64,000 bases of DNA from Clostridiales bacterium (GCA_022799115.1 JAAWNT010000001.1:146865-210864); one strand, 5' to 3'; positions 18,078 through 27,114 are shown, counted from the stretch's first letter. Notes: a model not told the origin generated them from the sequence alone. A program made the numbers and translations.

Positions 18078-19037
18078 ATGAAAGTTTCCGTACTCGGCTG
18101 CGGCCGGTGGGGTTCCTTTATCGCTTGGTATTTGGATCATATTGGAAAAGACGTCACCCTTTGGGGATTGCCGGACTCTCCGCACTATCAACGCCTTCAG
18201 CAAGAGAGAAAGAACGATTTACTGGAACTGCCGGATTCCATAAAGCTTACCAGCAATCTGGAAGAGGCGGTAAAAGAAGCGGAAATATTTGTCATCTCAA
18301 TCAGCGCCCAGGCGCTGCGAGATTTTGCGTCTCGTTTGGTACAGCACAAGTTGGGCGGTAAGCCCATTGTTTTGTGTATGAAGGGCATCGAGGAAACCAC
18401 AGGAAACCGCCTCAGCGAAATTATGGAACAGTTTACCAAAAAGGAAAATCCCATCGCTATCTGGGTAGGACCGGGACATGTACAGGACTTCATTCGAGGC
18501 ATCCCCAACTGTATGGTCATCGATTCAAAAAATGACGCCGTCAAACGGGAATTGGTCCATGCTTTTTCCAGTGAGTTAATTCGCTTTTATTACGGCACCG
18601 ATCTGATCGGAAACGAAATTGGCGCCGCCGCCAAAAATGTAATCGGCATTGCGGCCGGTATGCTGGACGGAGTTAACTACTCTTCTCTAAAAGGGGCCCT
18701 TATGTCCCGGGGCACGCGGGAAATCGCCCGTCTTATCAAGGCTATGGGAGGCAATGAAATTTCCGCATACGGATTGTGCCATCTCGGCGATTATCAGGCA
18801 ACTCTGTTCTCTGAGCATAGCCACAACCGCAAGTTCGGCGAAATGTTTATTTTAGGAAAACCCTATACCGAGCTGGCGGAAGGCGTATCCACCACACGTG
18901 CATTAATCAAACTGGGAGAGCAATACCACGTGGATCTTCCAATCTGTAAAGCGGTTGACGCAATCGTTAATCATGGAAACGATCCTCAGCAGGTGTTGTC
19001 GGGTCTGTTTATCCGCAGCTTAAAAGAGGAATTTTAA
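18078..19037 (+). CDS. gpsA: Glycerol-3-phosphate dehydrogenase GpsA
   Basis: Reduces dihydroxyacetone phosphate to sn-glycerol 3-phosphate for phospholipid synthesis. The N-terminal dinucleotide-binding motif is GCGRWGS. Later motifs include CMKGIEE and EIGAAAKNVIGIAAGMLDG with the catalytic Lys, and the TLFSEHSHNRKFGE segment. The product is 319 residues, normal. Start choice: ATG 18078 lies 6 nt after AGGAGTG; a GTG at 18069 overlaps that site. The sequence differs from the commonest GpsA form (WGT in place of WGS), and it resembles the shorter Clostridia branch. Confidence 0.94.
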   Translation: MKVSVLGCGRWGSFIAWYLDHIGKDVTLWGLPDSPHYQRLQQERKNDLLELPDSIKLTSNLEEAVKEAEIFVISISAQALRDFASRLVQHKLGGKPIVLCMKGIEETTGNRLSEIMEQFTKKENPIAIWVGPGHVQDFIRGIPNCMVIDSKNDAVKRELVHAFSSELIRFYYGTDLIGNEIGAAAKNVIGIAAGMLDGVNYSSLKGALMSRGTREIARLIKAMGGNEISAYGLCHLGDYQATLFSEHSHNRKFGEMFILGKPYTELAEGVSTTRALIKLGEQYHVDLPICKAVDAIVNHGNDPQQVLSGLFIRSLKEEF

Positions 19038-19065
19038 TATCGTTCCATTTCACGCTACATTTGAA

Positions 19066-19107
19066 AAGAAGCCTGGATCCGTTCTACGGGATCCAGGCTT
19101 CTTTTTA
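19066..19107. terminator. Terminator between gpsA and the convergent unknown gene
   Basis: A 15-bp stem AAGAAGCCTGGATCC / GGATCCAGGCTTCTT followed by TTTATTATTATG on the plus side. The minus-strand side has a shorter T-run (TTTTC), so it mainly serves gpsA but may act both ways. Confidence 0.85.
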
Positions 19108-19129
19108 TTATTATGTTCCCAATGAACGC

Positions 19130-20263
19130 CTATTTATTCTCCTTTAACAGCTCCATATTGCTAAAAGAGAGCATACCGTTTTCGATGGCGTATTCGTTGC
19201 TCTCCTGCTTGGACTGTTGTCCGGGGATATAGGTGACAATCTCCAATTTCCCCTTCTGTGCGGAATAAGTCGCGTTATAATAGGCGCCCCTGAAGTCGAT
19301 AACCAAGGTGCCGTCCGACCGGAAGGTATAGGTTACATTTTTTGATACATCGCTCCAAGTCCCCACCAGCTCGGGATCTACCTTGGGATTTTTCGGAACC
19401 GGGAGGCAAGTCACGTCCTCTTCCTGCCTGCTGAACTGCAACACGTTGCCCGTTTGATCCTGCTCGTTCTCGGAAGTCTCTTCCCCCAGACGAGTAAGGG
19501 TTAATCCGGCGTCGGTGGCCCAATAGTGAAAATCTCCCATCCATACGTCCACCTCTTGGGTAGCCACATGAAAGGTAATGCGGTCATCTTCCAATAGATT
19601 ATAGGTTCCTTTTACGCTTAATCCATCAGTGGATACAATGGCGGTCCCGTCCTCCCGCAGGGTTAGATAGGTAGCCGGCTGCGCCTGTTCCATGGACCAA
19701 GTCCCCGCCACCGGCCTTTGATGAATGATTATCCCAAACCATTCCCAGCAAAAGATTCCCACCATCACCAAAGCGATCAATGCAGCCGCTGCTGCCGCGC
19801 CTCCCGCGATCCAATAGCGCGGCTTTACCTTCTTGAGCGCCTTTGCGCATACCGGCGCTTTTTCCCAGATCTTTTTTGAGCAGGCCTGCGCTTTACAGCC
19901 GGCGACCTTGCCCAGTTCCGCCGTTTTGCGGCCTATCTTTTGCATAGTCCGCTTTGTTGTGTCCCAAACTTCCGGCAGCTTATTTCCACCCGGCAGCTCT
20001 TTGTTTGATTGTCCTGCCTGCTTTTCCTCTTTGCCCTGCATGTTATCCGGTTCGGGTTCCTCCGGGCTCCGTACACTAGACGGTTGCTCTTTTGGTTCAT
20101 CAGCCGTTGCTTCAACATCATATTCTTTCCCGTCGGGTTCACGGTCAAAATCCGCCTGCTCTAATTCTTCCTCTTTACAGGCGTCTGGGGTACAGAGGCT
20201 GTCAATTTCCACAGCCGTTTTATTTTCGGTGGAAAAAGATTCCCGCTCCTCTCGCTCAACCAT
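19130..20263 (-). CDS. Membrane-anchored protein with acidic N-terminus and two beta domains
   Basis: Unrecognised protein of about 377 residues. The first 130 residues are very acidic and low in complexity (many Glu, Asp, Pro, Ser). A basic helix and one membrane segment (about residues 155-180) follow. The outside part holds two related segments that each begin GTW: GTWSMEQAQPATYLTLREDG and, near the end, GTWSDVSKNVTYTFRSDGT. These look like repeated lipocalin-like or DUF5640-like beta units. The topology is therefore acidic inside, beta domains outside. Start choice: ATG 20263 follows AAGGGGG; the ATG at 20296 has no ribosome site. No neighbour suggests a role. Confidence 0.75.
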   Translation of the reverse strand: MVEREERESFSTENKTAVEIDSLCTPDACKEEELEQADFDREPDGKEYDVEATADEPKEQPSSVRSPEEPEPDNMQGKEEKQAGQSNKELPGGNKLPEVWDTTKRTMQKIGRKTAELGKVAGCKAQACSKKIWEKAPVCAKALKKVKPRYWIAGGAAAAAALIALVMVGIFCWEWFGIIIHQRPVAGTWSMEQAQPATYLTLREDGTAIVSTDGLSVKGTYNLLEDDRITFHVATQEVDVWMGDFHYWATDAGLTLTRLGEETSENEQDQTGNVLQFSRQEEDVTCLPVPKNPKVDPELVGTWSDVSKNVTYTFRSDGTLVIDFRGAYYNATYSAQKGKLEIVTYIPGQQSKQESNEYAIENGMLSFSNMELLKENK

Positions 20264-20296
20264 AGGGTTTTCCCCCTTCGCCGACTTGTTCTCCAT

Positions 20297-20941
20297 AGAT
20301 TCAACAATCGGATTGGCAGCCTTTTTTATATAAACTTGGTTCGCCTGCTTTTTTTCTTCTTTTTACGGCTGGAACTCAAATACAAAACTCCCTTCGCTGG
20401 ATTTCTTTTTATTCTACCACGTTATTTCAATTGTTTTTTCTTGGGAATTCCCTTCAAAACGATCGATTATCATTTTATGGTTTCTTCCTTTATATTTCCA
20501 AAATTGTAACTTTGATTATATCACAACATCAGGGACTTTACCATAAAAATTAAAGGCATAGCAGCCGCTACGCCCCGTATTATCTATTGTTCCAATGAAC
20601 GCTCAATCTTTTAAGCCTTTCCTTTTCAGTCATTCTATTTTTTATACAGACTACTACGCTCTTTGCAACGTTTTTTCATACGCTCCAACTGCTCCCTCGC
20701 TCCCGGCAATCCGGTCTATCTTCTTATATCCCCTGGTCAGATTGCGCATTGAATTGTTATTCGTCTTTATCTGCTCCGATTTTCTTCCATACCGCAAGGA
20801 ATTCCATGGATATTGACAAAAAAAACGCCTTCTATGATGTATGATAAAACGGTTATAAAACTCAGTCCAAGAATGCATGTCCAACCCTTGACATCGGAAA
20901 ACACCAGGACTTTCCGGAACACTGCGCTTGAAATTTTTGTA
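20297..20941. other. Intergenic stretch without recognisable gene
   Basis: About 640 bp of AT-rich sequence between divergent genes. Short frames on both strands lack ribosome sites and family features. No riboswitch or RNA motif was recognised. Confidence 0.6.
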
Positions 20942-20970
20942 TTGACCGTTTCTGCAAAAGAAAATATAAT
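20942..20970 (+). promoter_or_regulatory. Promoter of the acyltransferase gene
   Basis: TTGACC (20942-20947), 17-bp spacer, TATAAT (20965-20970). Confidence 0.88.
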
Positions 20971-21037
20971 GAAGTTTAGACCTTTTCCTGCGTAAGTAAA
21001 CTTGGTAAACAATTAATCAGCTTGGAGGTATGGAAGC

Positions 21038-21715
21038 ATGAACTGTAAAGATCTGGAAGCGAAGCATCTCTATGATTACCGGCAGACCATCGCGGCCGCG
21101 CTCTTTGAGGATGTAACCTATCCCTGGGAGGTTCTCCCCAAAATTGGAGAATTCCTCCTACAATTGGGAACCTCTCTTCCCCTGGATGAGTATGAGAAAC
21201 GCGGGGATTTCATCTGGGTTGCACGCAGCGCACAGGTGGCGGATACCGCAACGATCTGCGGGCCGGCCATCATCGGCAAGAACGCGGAGGTGCGTCACTG
21301 CGCTTTTATCCGTGGGAACGCCATTGTGGGAGAAGGCGCTGTGGTTGGCAATTCCACCGAGCTAAAAAACGTCGTACTCTTTAACGGAGTTCAGGTTCCG
21401 CATTACAATTATGTAGGGGACTCGATTCTTGGCTACAAGGCTCATATGGGAGCAGGTTCAATTACCTCCAACGTCAAATCGGATAAAACTCTGGTCAACG
21501 TTTCTACTCCTGATGGCTCCATACCCACCGGGTTAAAGAAAATGGGCGCCATGCTGGGGGATCTGGTAGAGGTAGGCTGCAACAGTGTTTTAAATCCAGG
21601 CACGGTGGTGGGCAGACAGGCCAGTATATATCCCCTGTCCATGGTGCGCGGATTTGTTCCTGCCGGACATATTTATAAAAAGCAGGGAGAGGTAGTCCTT
21701 CGCCAGAACAGATAG
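21038..21715 (+). CDS. Left-handed beta-helix acyltransferase/GlmU-like protein
   Basis: A 225-residue protein with hexapeptide repeats, seen as runs such as AQVADTATICGPAIIGKNAEV and GNAIVGEGAVVGNSTELKNVV (residues 67-110). These form a left-handed beta-helix as in the C-terminal acetyltransferase part of GlmU. The nucleotidyltransferase domain of GlmU is absent, so the common automatic name UDP-N-acetylglucosamine pyrophosphorylase is misleading. A conserved HYNYVGDSILG segment resembles the nucleotide-sugar acyltransferase active site. The acceptor is unknown. It has a strong promoter and a GGAGG site, and the pyridoxamine-kinase-like gene follows 97 bp later. Confidence 0.88.
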   Translation: MNCKDLEAKHLYDYRQTIAAALFEDVTYPWEVLPKIGEFLLQLGTSLPLDEYEKRGDFIWVARSAQVADTATICGPAIIGKNAEVRHCAFIRGNAIVGEGAVVGNSTELKNVVLFNGVQVPHYNYVGDSILGYKAHMGAGSITSNVKSDKTLVNVSTPDGSIPTGLKKMGAMLGDLVEVGCNSVLNPGTVVGRQASIYPLSMVRGFVPAGHIYKKQGEVVLRQNR

Positions 21716-21812
21716 ACCGAACCGATCCTCTCTTATCTTGAATTGCTCAGTGCCTAAGCAAGGAACGCTTTTCCCAAAATGCCCTTATAAAATCTGAAAT
21801 GGATGATGTGAT

Positions 21813-22673
21813 ATGTCTCATCAAATGCGCGCTGCCGCGATCCATGACCTTTCCGGATTCGGCAAATGCTCTCTAACGGTTATTTTGCCGTTGCTCTCTG
21901 CCGCTGGGGTGGAGGCCTGCGCCCTGCCTACCGCGGTTTTATCCACCCATACCGGAGGATTGGGCGGATTTACCTTCCGGGATCTGACCGGCGATATGGA
22001 GGCGTTCGGCAGGCATTGGCGCTCTCTGGGTTTACACTTCGACGCCATATACAGCGGCTATTTAGGATCCGTTGAGCAGATACAAATTGTAGCTGAGATC
22101 ATTAATCTATTAAAGTCTGAAGACACCCTTGTCGTGGTGGATCCCTGCATGGCGGATCACGGCAAGCTCTATCGGGCTATTACTCCCGAGATGGCCAAGC
22201 AGATGAAGCAGCTTTGCGCCCTTGCAGACGTGATCGTGCCGAACCTCACCGAAGCGGCGCTGTTGCTTGACAGGAAGTATCATCCGGGGCCCTACGCAAA
22301 AAATCAGATTGAAGATACGCTGGCCGCCCTTAAAACGCTGGGCTGTGAGAGGATTGTGCTCACAGGGGTATCCCTTGAGGAGGAAACACTGGGCGCCGCA
22401 TGCTCTGATCAGTATGGCTTCCACTATTGCAGCGCGCCAAAGGTTCCCGGTCATTTTCACGGAACGGGAGATATTTTTGCCAGCGTATTGACCGGAGCTC
22501 TGCTTAGAGGGCATACCTTGAAAGAGTCCGCGCAAATTGCGACAGATTTTACCTATGACGCGGTGCTTCGCACCAGTAAGGCGGGAACCGATCCTCGGTT
22601 TGGCGTCAACTTTGAGGCAGGAATTCCGTCGTTGATTCATCGGTTGGGCCTCATGCCGTCAACGGAAGGCTGA
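21813..22673 (+). CDS. Pyridoxamine/pyridoxal kinase-like protein
   Basis: A 286-residue ribokinase-superfamily kinase matching the Firmicutes pyridoxamine kinases, which phosphorylate vitamin B6 vitamers to feed pyridoxal phosphate. The N-terminal HDLSGFGKCSLTV, the VVDPCMADHGKLY region and the catalytic HGTGDIFASVLTGALLRG near residue 215 are present. The ATG at 21825 is an alternative start; the ribosome site before 21813 is weak. The gene may be cotranscribed with the upstream acyltransferase. A good terminator follows. No other B6 gene is nearby. Confidence 0.92.
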   Translation: MSHQMRAAAIHDLSGFGKCSLTVILPLLSAAGVEACALPTAVLSTHTGGLGGFTFRDLTGDMEAFGRHWRSLGLHFDAIYSGYLGSVEQIQIVAEIINLLKSEDTLVVVDPCMADHGKLYRAITPEMAKQMKQLCALADVIVPNLTEAALLLDRKYHPGPYAKNQIEDTLAALKTLGCERIVLTGVSLEEETLGAACSDQYGFHYCSAPKVPGHFHGTGDIFASVLTGALLRGHTLKESAQIATDFTYDAVLRTSKAGTDPRFGVNFEAGIPSLIHRLGLMPSTEG

Positions 22674-22753
22674 CGGTGCGGCAAGGAATCCGTTGGCATT
22701 CTCCAACAGGTTCCCATACAATACAAAACACCGGCTCGCCCATATTGATTTGA

Positions 22754-22792
22754 GAGGGAGCTCCTTAGAAAGGAGGCTCCCTTTTCCTTTCA
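22754..22792 (+). terminator. Terminator of the pyridoxamine-kinase-like gene
   Basis: Stem GGGAGC(T)CCTT / AGG(A)GGCTCCC with an AGAA loop, followed by TTTTCCTTTCATTTT. Confidence 0.85.
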
Positions 22793-22885
22793 TTTTGACA
22801 GCTTGACCCCCGAATTTTATTGGAGATGATTCGATTCTTGATTGACAGCGGCTCCAAATCAAACCGATTCGTCGGCAAGCGTCTT

Positions 22886-23086
22886 TCATTTGATTTTCAC
22901 CAGACCGAACGACAGTTTTCGGAATAGCCGCTCGCATTGCTCCCGGGTAAATTCTTTGCCCTTGACCAGAATTTCATCGTTCACCCCCCGCATGGGAAAT
23001 CCGTTTCCTGTGCTGTGAAAGCCGTTACGAACATAAAACTCTCTGCGCTTTTGCCTTGTTACGTTTTGCTTGTTCAAACGGTTCAT
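22886..23086 (-). pseudogene. C-terminal remnant of a GNAT acetyltransferase
   Basis: A 66-residue frame whose middle matches the end of GNAT-family acetyltransferases: RREFYVRNGFHSTGNGF, then the closing strand DEILVKG. The acetyl-CoA binding motif A and the N-terminal half are missing; a working GNAT domain needs about 140 residues. It nevertheless keeps a good start: GGAGG lies 5 nt before ATG 23086. An internal deletion that joined the original start to the C-terminal part would explain this (inference). It could also be expressed as a small protein. Confidence 0.6.
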
Positions 23087-23189
23087 ATGTCCTCCATTGT
23101 TTTCATTGATTTGATACAGCTTATCCCATTCCGTTCTCTACTACAACACATAAAAATTTACACAAATTAAAAAACTTTTTCGGATCCGG

Positions 23190-23218
23190 TTGACAAATTT
23201 CGCGAAATTTTCTATAAT
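23190..23218 (+). promoter_or_regulatory. pyrBI promoter, perfect consensus
   Basis: TTGACA (23190-23195), 17-bp spacer, TATAAT (23213-23218). The predicted start of transcription is at about 23225-23226. Confidence 0.92.
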
Positions 23219-23226
23219 GATTCGAA

Positions 23227-23307
23227 ATGCCAACGAAAAGCGCCCACATTGGTGGGATTCGCTTGCTGTACGGCACCACAAGCGAAGCGAATGGAGGTAC
23301 TTTATGA
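23227..23307 (+). CDS. Possible 26-codon pyrB leader ORF
   Basis: A frame of 26 codons begins at ATG 23227, which is only 1-2 nt after the predicted transcription start, so its mRNA would be nearly leaderless. It ends TGA at 23305-23307, overlapping the pyrB start codon as ATGA. Its peptide would be [14 protein letters not shown] followed by 12 more residues. The RNA contains a partial inverted repeat (TTCGCTTG / CAAGCGAA) that could hide the pyrB ribosome site. The layout suggests coupled or regulated translation, but it is not the known enterobacterial PyrL attenuator, because no terminator is present. It may be chance. Confidence 0.35.
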   Translation: MPTKSAHIGGIRLLYGTTSEANGGTL

Positions 23308-24224
23308 AACACTTGATCGATCCTTTGGACCTGACAGTGGAGGAAATCGACGATCTGCTGGATACAGCTCGCAACATCGAGGCAAACCGGCAGCGGTACG
23401 CCCATCTATGCGAAGGAAAAAAATTAGCCACTCTGTTTTATGAGCCGAGTACACGCACCCGATTGAGCTTTGAAGCCGCTATGCTCAATTTAGGAGGCAA
23501 GGTGCTGGGCTTTTCTTCTGCGGACAGCAGCTCAGCGGCCAAAGGCGAGAGCATTGCCGATACCATCCGGGTGGTTTCCTGTTATGCGGATATTTGCGCC
23601 ATGCGCCATCCCAAAGAGGGGGCCCCCCTGGTCGCTTCCCGTTTTTCAGGAATTCCGGTGATTAACGCGGGGGACGGCGGTCATCAGCATCCCACCCAAA
23701 CCCTCACCGATTTGCTGACCATCCGATCTCTGAAAGGCCGCCTAACCGATCTGACCATCGGCCTTTGCGGCGACCTTAAGTTTGGCAGGACGGTTCATTC
23801 CTTGATTAAATCCCTGGCGCGCTACCAGGGGATCCGGTTTATACTGATCTCCCCCAATGAGCTTCGCTTGCCCGAATATATCCGGGACGAAGTGTTAAAC
23901 GCCAATAACATTCCTTTTGAAGAGGTGGAACAGCTGGAAACCGTGATGTCCCAGCTGGATATTCTCTATATGACCCGTGTGCAGCGGGAACGCTTTTTCA
24001 ACGAAGAGGACTATGTGCGTCTTAAGGACAGCTATATTTTAGACGGGGAAAAGATGAAAAGCGCAAAACCCGACATGGCTATTCTGCATCCTCTTCCCAG
24101 GGTCAATGAAATCGCCGTGGAGGTGGACAATGATCCCAGGGCCGCCTACTTTAAGCAGGCGCAATATGGAGTCTATGTGAGAATGGCGCTGATACTCAAA
24201 CTTTTGGAGGTGGAAGTATGCTGA
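23304..24224 (+). CDS. pyrB: Aspartate carbamoyltransferase catalytic subunit
   Basis: Joins carbamoyl phosphate and aspartate, the committed step of pyrimidine synthesis. The carbamoyl-phosphate motif [11 protein letters not shown] and the later HPLPRVNEI are present, as is the [14 protein letters not shown] segment. The product is 306 residues. Start choice: ATG 23304 follows ATGGAGG at good spacing; frames starting near 23190 lie in the promoter. It overlaps pyrI by 7 bp, so catalytic and regulatory subunits are made together and should form the allosteric holoenzyme. Confidence 0.97.
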   Translation: MKHLIDPLDLTVEEIDDLLDTARNIEANRQRYAHLCEGKKLATLFYEPSTRTRLSFEAAMLNLGGKVLGFSSADSSSAAKGESIADTIRVVSCYADICAMRHPKEGAPLVASRFSGIPVINAGDGGHQHPTQTLTDLLTIRSLKGRLTDLTIGLCGDLKFGRTVHSLIKSLARYQGIRFILISPNELRLPEYIRDEVLNANNIPFEEVEQLETVMSQLDILYMTRVQRERFFNEEDYVRLKDSYILDGEKMKSAKPDMAILHPLPRVNEIAVEVDNDPRAAYFKQAQYGVYVRMALILKLLEVEVC

Positions 24225-24646
24225 ACATTGACAGTCTGGAAACCGGCGTGGTGATCGATCACATTAAATCGGGCAGCAGTATGAAGATTTATCGATACTT
24301 GGAATTGGACAAGCTGGATTGTTGTATCGCCATTATTAAAAACGCCAAAAGCGCCAAGTTTGGCAGAAAAGACATCATAAAAATAGAAGGCGACGTTCAA
24401 ATTGATTTGGACGTGCTGGGATTTATCGACCATAACATTACGGTTAACCGCATAAAAGGCGGCAAAATCGTGGGGAAGGAACACCTCACGCTGCCCAAAG
24501 AAGTGAAAAATATTGTGCGCTGTAAAAATCCCCGCTGTATCAGCACTGTGGAAGAGGGCATTGAACACATCTTTAAATTATGCGATAGCCAAAAACCTCT
24601 GTATCGTTGTATTTATTGCGAGCAGGAGTACAAAAGCGGCAAGTAA
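24218..24646 (+). CDS. pyrI: Aspartate carbamoyltransferase regulatory subunit
   Basis: Regulatory chain that binds nucleotide effectors (CTP, ATP) at its N-terminal domain and contacts PyrB through a C-terminal zinc domain. The four zinc cysteines are C102, C107, C131 and C134, with the same spacing as in E. coli. The product is 142 residues. It overlaps the pyrB end, and the pair ends at a terminator. Presence of pyrI implies feedback-controlled ATCase, in contrast to Bacillus, where PyrB lacks this subunit. Confidence 0.96.
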   Translation: MLNIDSLETGVVIDHIKSGSSMKIYRYLELDKLDCCIAIIKNAKSAKFGRKDIIKIEGDVQIDLDVLGFIDHNITVNRIKGGKIVGKEHLTLPKEVKNIVRCKNPRCISTVEEGIEHIFKLCDSQKPLYRCIYCEQEYKSGK

Positions 24647-24743
24647 TTCTGTAAAAATATCGTATCTGATTTTGGCAGTTATCATGTCTGCAAACAATGA
24701 ACCGCTTCTGTTGATGCATTTTATTCAAGAGAAGTTACACGCC

Positions 24744-24788
24744 AAAAGGGTTTGGAATTCCATGAATTTCAGGCCCTTTTTTCTTTTC
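24744..24788 (+). terminator. pyrBI terminator
   Basis: A 13-bp stem that includes wobble pairs (GGGTTTGGAATTC / GAATTTCAGGCCC, loop CAT) is flanked by AAAA and followed by TTTTTTCTTTT. Confidence 0.75.
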
Positions 24789-24929
24789 CTCCGGTTCCGG
24801 TACAACTTGGCCTATACGATGTACATACTACTAGTGGCCAATTTGTTTTGCCATGATAAGAGTCTATCGTTTTCTTTAGTTGCAGGGCAATCCGGCCGCC
24901 TGATATCAGGCACCATTCAATGAAAAGAG

Positions 24930-25940
24930 TTGACGTTTTTGATCCCGTCCAGCGTTTATTTTGAAGAACAATCCGAGCAATACGAATTGGGCAAAATTCT
25001 GCTGAATCGTTATCGCGCGCTCAATATTCCTTGTCATCCCATCTCCAATCACAACAATATTCCGGAACTGAGAGAGCGGCCCAACCAGGACTTTCCCAAA
25101 CTAAAGCAATGTCTCATCATCGGCACCCGGAAAACCCATCGCTATACGCCAAATCAGAAGGTTTCCGACTTTTTGGTTCCCTATACCTCCTCCGGCTGCT
25201 CGGCCATGTGCCTGTATTGCTATTTGGTGTGCAACTACAACAAATGCTCCTACCTGCGCTTATTTGTCAATCGGGAGGAAATGCTCAGCCGCCTAATCAA
25301 AACTTCTCGCAAATCTCAGAAGGAGCTGATCTTTGAAATAGGCAGCAACAGCGATTTGGTGCTGGAAAATACCATCACTGGTAATTTGGAGTGGACCATT
25401 CCCAGGTTCGGCAGAGAGGAACACGGATACCTGACTTTGCCCACGAAATTCGACGCCATTGAGCCTCTTCTCGATTTGCCCCACCGCGGGCGAACCATCA
25501 TTCGTATGAGCGTGAACCCTCCCGAGGTGATCCGGCAGATTGAGTTGGGCACTTCCCCTCTGAACAAGCGGATTGAGGCTTTAAATAAGCTGTGTGAAGC
25601 GAAGTATCCGGTTGGGATTCTCATCGCTCCGGTAATTATGATGGAGGGATGGAAGACGCACTACAAAAAATTGGTGAAAACTTTGGCGGAATCCCTGACT
25701 CCCCGCGCACAACAGCAGGTTTTTTTCGAGGTGATTTTTATGACCTACAGCTATGTGCATCGCATGATAAACGCCGACGCCTTTCCCCATGCCCCTGCGC
25801 TTTATGACCCCGAGCAGATGACTGGCCGGGGGATGGGGAAATATTACTACCGGCAGTCGTTCAGGGAGGACGGAAAGCAATTTTTCAAAGAGCTGTTGGA
25901 AAACTATTTTCCTAAGAATCGAATCGTCTACATTGTATAA
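24930..25940 (+). CDS. splB: Spore photoproduct lyase family radical SAM protein
   Basis: Repairs the UV lesion 5-thyminyl-5,6-dihydrothymine in spore DNA with a [4Fe-4S] cluster and S-adenosylmethionine. The cluster motif is C90-X3-C94-X2-C97 (SGCSAMCLYCYL), and the order of later blocks (FVNREEML, GTSPLNKRIEA, LIAPVIMMEGW) matches the clostridial branch. The position of the hydrogen-donating Cys141 of Bacillus subtilis SPL, in FEASCTSD as I recall it, is here S139 in FEIGSNSD. The start is a TTG with a weak ribosome site. It is monocistronic in appearance and supports the organism being a spore former. Confidence 0.88.
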   Translation: MTFLIPSSVYFEEQSEQYELGKILLNRYRALNIPCHPISNHNNIPELRERPNQDFPKLKQCLIIGTRKTHRYTPNQKVSDFLVPYTSSGCSAMCLYCYLVCNYNKCSYLRLFVNREEMLSRLIKTSRKSQKELIFEIGSNSDLVLENTITGNLEWTIPRFGREEHGYLTLPTKFDAIEPLLDLPHRGRTIIRMSVNPPEVIRQIELGTSPLNKRIEALNKLCEAKYPVGILIAPVIMMEGWKTHYKKLVKTLAESLTPRAQQQVFFEVIFMTYSYVHRMINADAFPHAPALYDPEQMTGRGMGKYYYRQSFREDGKQFFKELLENYFPKNRIVYIV

Positions 25941-26265
25941 TGCAAGCTGTAGGCGCGGCCTGAATCCACGTTCTCCGATAATCAAAACATCGGTTCTTCC
26001 GGGAATCCGCCTGTACGGTCCGAGAATTTTGAAAAGCAATTGGATTGTTATGCAAATTTTTTGTTTCAGGCGCTTCAGCCATGATAAATTAATCGGTTTT
26101 TCTTTGTGTGGATATTGTCTTTTTTTCGATTAAAGTTTACAATATAATTGCAATTCTATGCGGTATTCGTGCATTAAACCATGTATAATATAGAATAACC
26201 CGTCGATTTTAATCCATTGGCAGACCTCCCCCCTGCCTTGTCAAACATAGATTGGAGCGATTATT
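25941..26265. other. Intergenic stretch before the vanY-like gene
   Basis: 325 bp, AT-rich in its second half. A TATAAT at 26184-26189 is the best promoter candidate for the downstream gene, without a clear -35. No gene or RNA was recognised. Confidence 0.5.
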
Positions 26266-27114
26266 TTGAACAACCAGCAATACCGGCGTTCCAGCCGTTC
26301 TTACACTTACCGGCGATCGGTACAAAAAAGGAGACGGCGCATCGTTGTCAGCGCCTCTGTCATTGTGGTGATAGCGGTGGGGGGCGCCATTCTTTTTTCT
26401 CAGCTGTTCCACTCCCAGGCCACGGAACCTTCCAACAATTCGTCTGCCGTCTCTTCCACGCAATCGGTTTTCCAAGCCAGCAGCGAGGAATCCTCCCCAT
26501 CCTCCAAAGCCGATTTAGTCATCGACACTTCGTTTGCCCAATGGAACCAAACCTGCGACTGGTCGATGGTGATGGTGAATGCGTACAACCCCATTCCGGA
26601 AAACTGGGAAGACCATATCGTATATCCCCCCGGCTTCTCCCCGTGCGGAATGGACGAGCGGATCCAGCAGTCGGTGCAGGACTTAATCAACGCAGCTTAT
26701 GCGGACGGGGTACCCATCTGGATCAGTTCCGGTTATCGAAGCAAGGAAAAGCAAAAAAGCCTTCTGGAACAGGAAATCGAGGGACATCTGCGAAATGGAT
26801 TAAGCCGGGAACAGGCGGAGATCGAAGCAAAAAAGCTGGTAATGCCCGCCGGATACAGTGAACATCAAACCGGGTTGGTGATTGATATCAATGGAGTGGA
26901 TCCCAATTTTTATCAAACCAAGGCTTATGAGTGGATGACCCAACATGCTGCTGAATACGGTTTTATTGAGCGGTATCCGGAGGGAAAGGATCACATTACG
27001 GGCATCAATTTTGAGCCGTGGCATTACCGCTATGTGGGCGTGGAAAACGCTCGGGCAATTCAGCAATCGGGCCTTTGCCTTGAAGAGTATATTTACAGCA
27101 AAATGCATTCCTAG
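26266..27114 (+). CDS. VanY-type D-alanyl-D-alanine carboxypeptidase, intact
   Basis: Removes the terminal D-Ala from peptidoglycan stem peptides outside the cell. It has a basic N-terminus, one membrane segment (about residues 26-46), a Ser-rich linker to about residue 80 and an M15B catalytic domain. The zinc and catalytic residues are present: H190 and D197 in SEHQTGLVIDI, and E240 and H243 in FEPWHYRYVG. The start is TTG 26266 with TGGAGCG upstream. It is followed by a terminator and then by a two-component system; VanY genes are often controlled by such systems, but here a terminator separates them. It is the active counterpart of 4042-4959. Confidence 0.93.
   Translation: MNNQQYRRSSRSYTYRRSVQKRRRRIVVSASVIVVIAVGGAILFSQLFHSQATEPSNNSSAVSSTQSVFQASSEESSPSSKADLVIDTSFAQWNQTCDWSMVMVNAYNPIPENWEDHIVYPPGFSPCGMDERIQQSVQDLINAAYADGVPIWISSGYRSKEKQKSLLEQEIEGHLRNGLSREQAEIEAKKLVMPAGYSEHQTGLVIDINGVDPNFYQTKAYEWMTQHAAEYGFIERYPEGKDHITGINFEPWHYRYVGVENARAIQQSGLCLEEYIYSKMHS

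Noticed and set aside
24513..24923. 136-residue plus-strand frame at the pyrI end
   Set aside because: It overlaps pyrI in another frame and runs through the pyrBI terminator.
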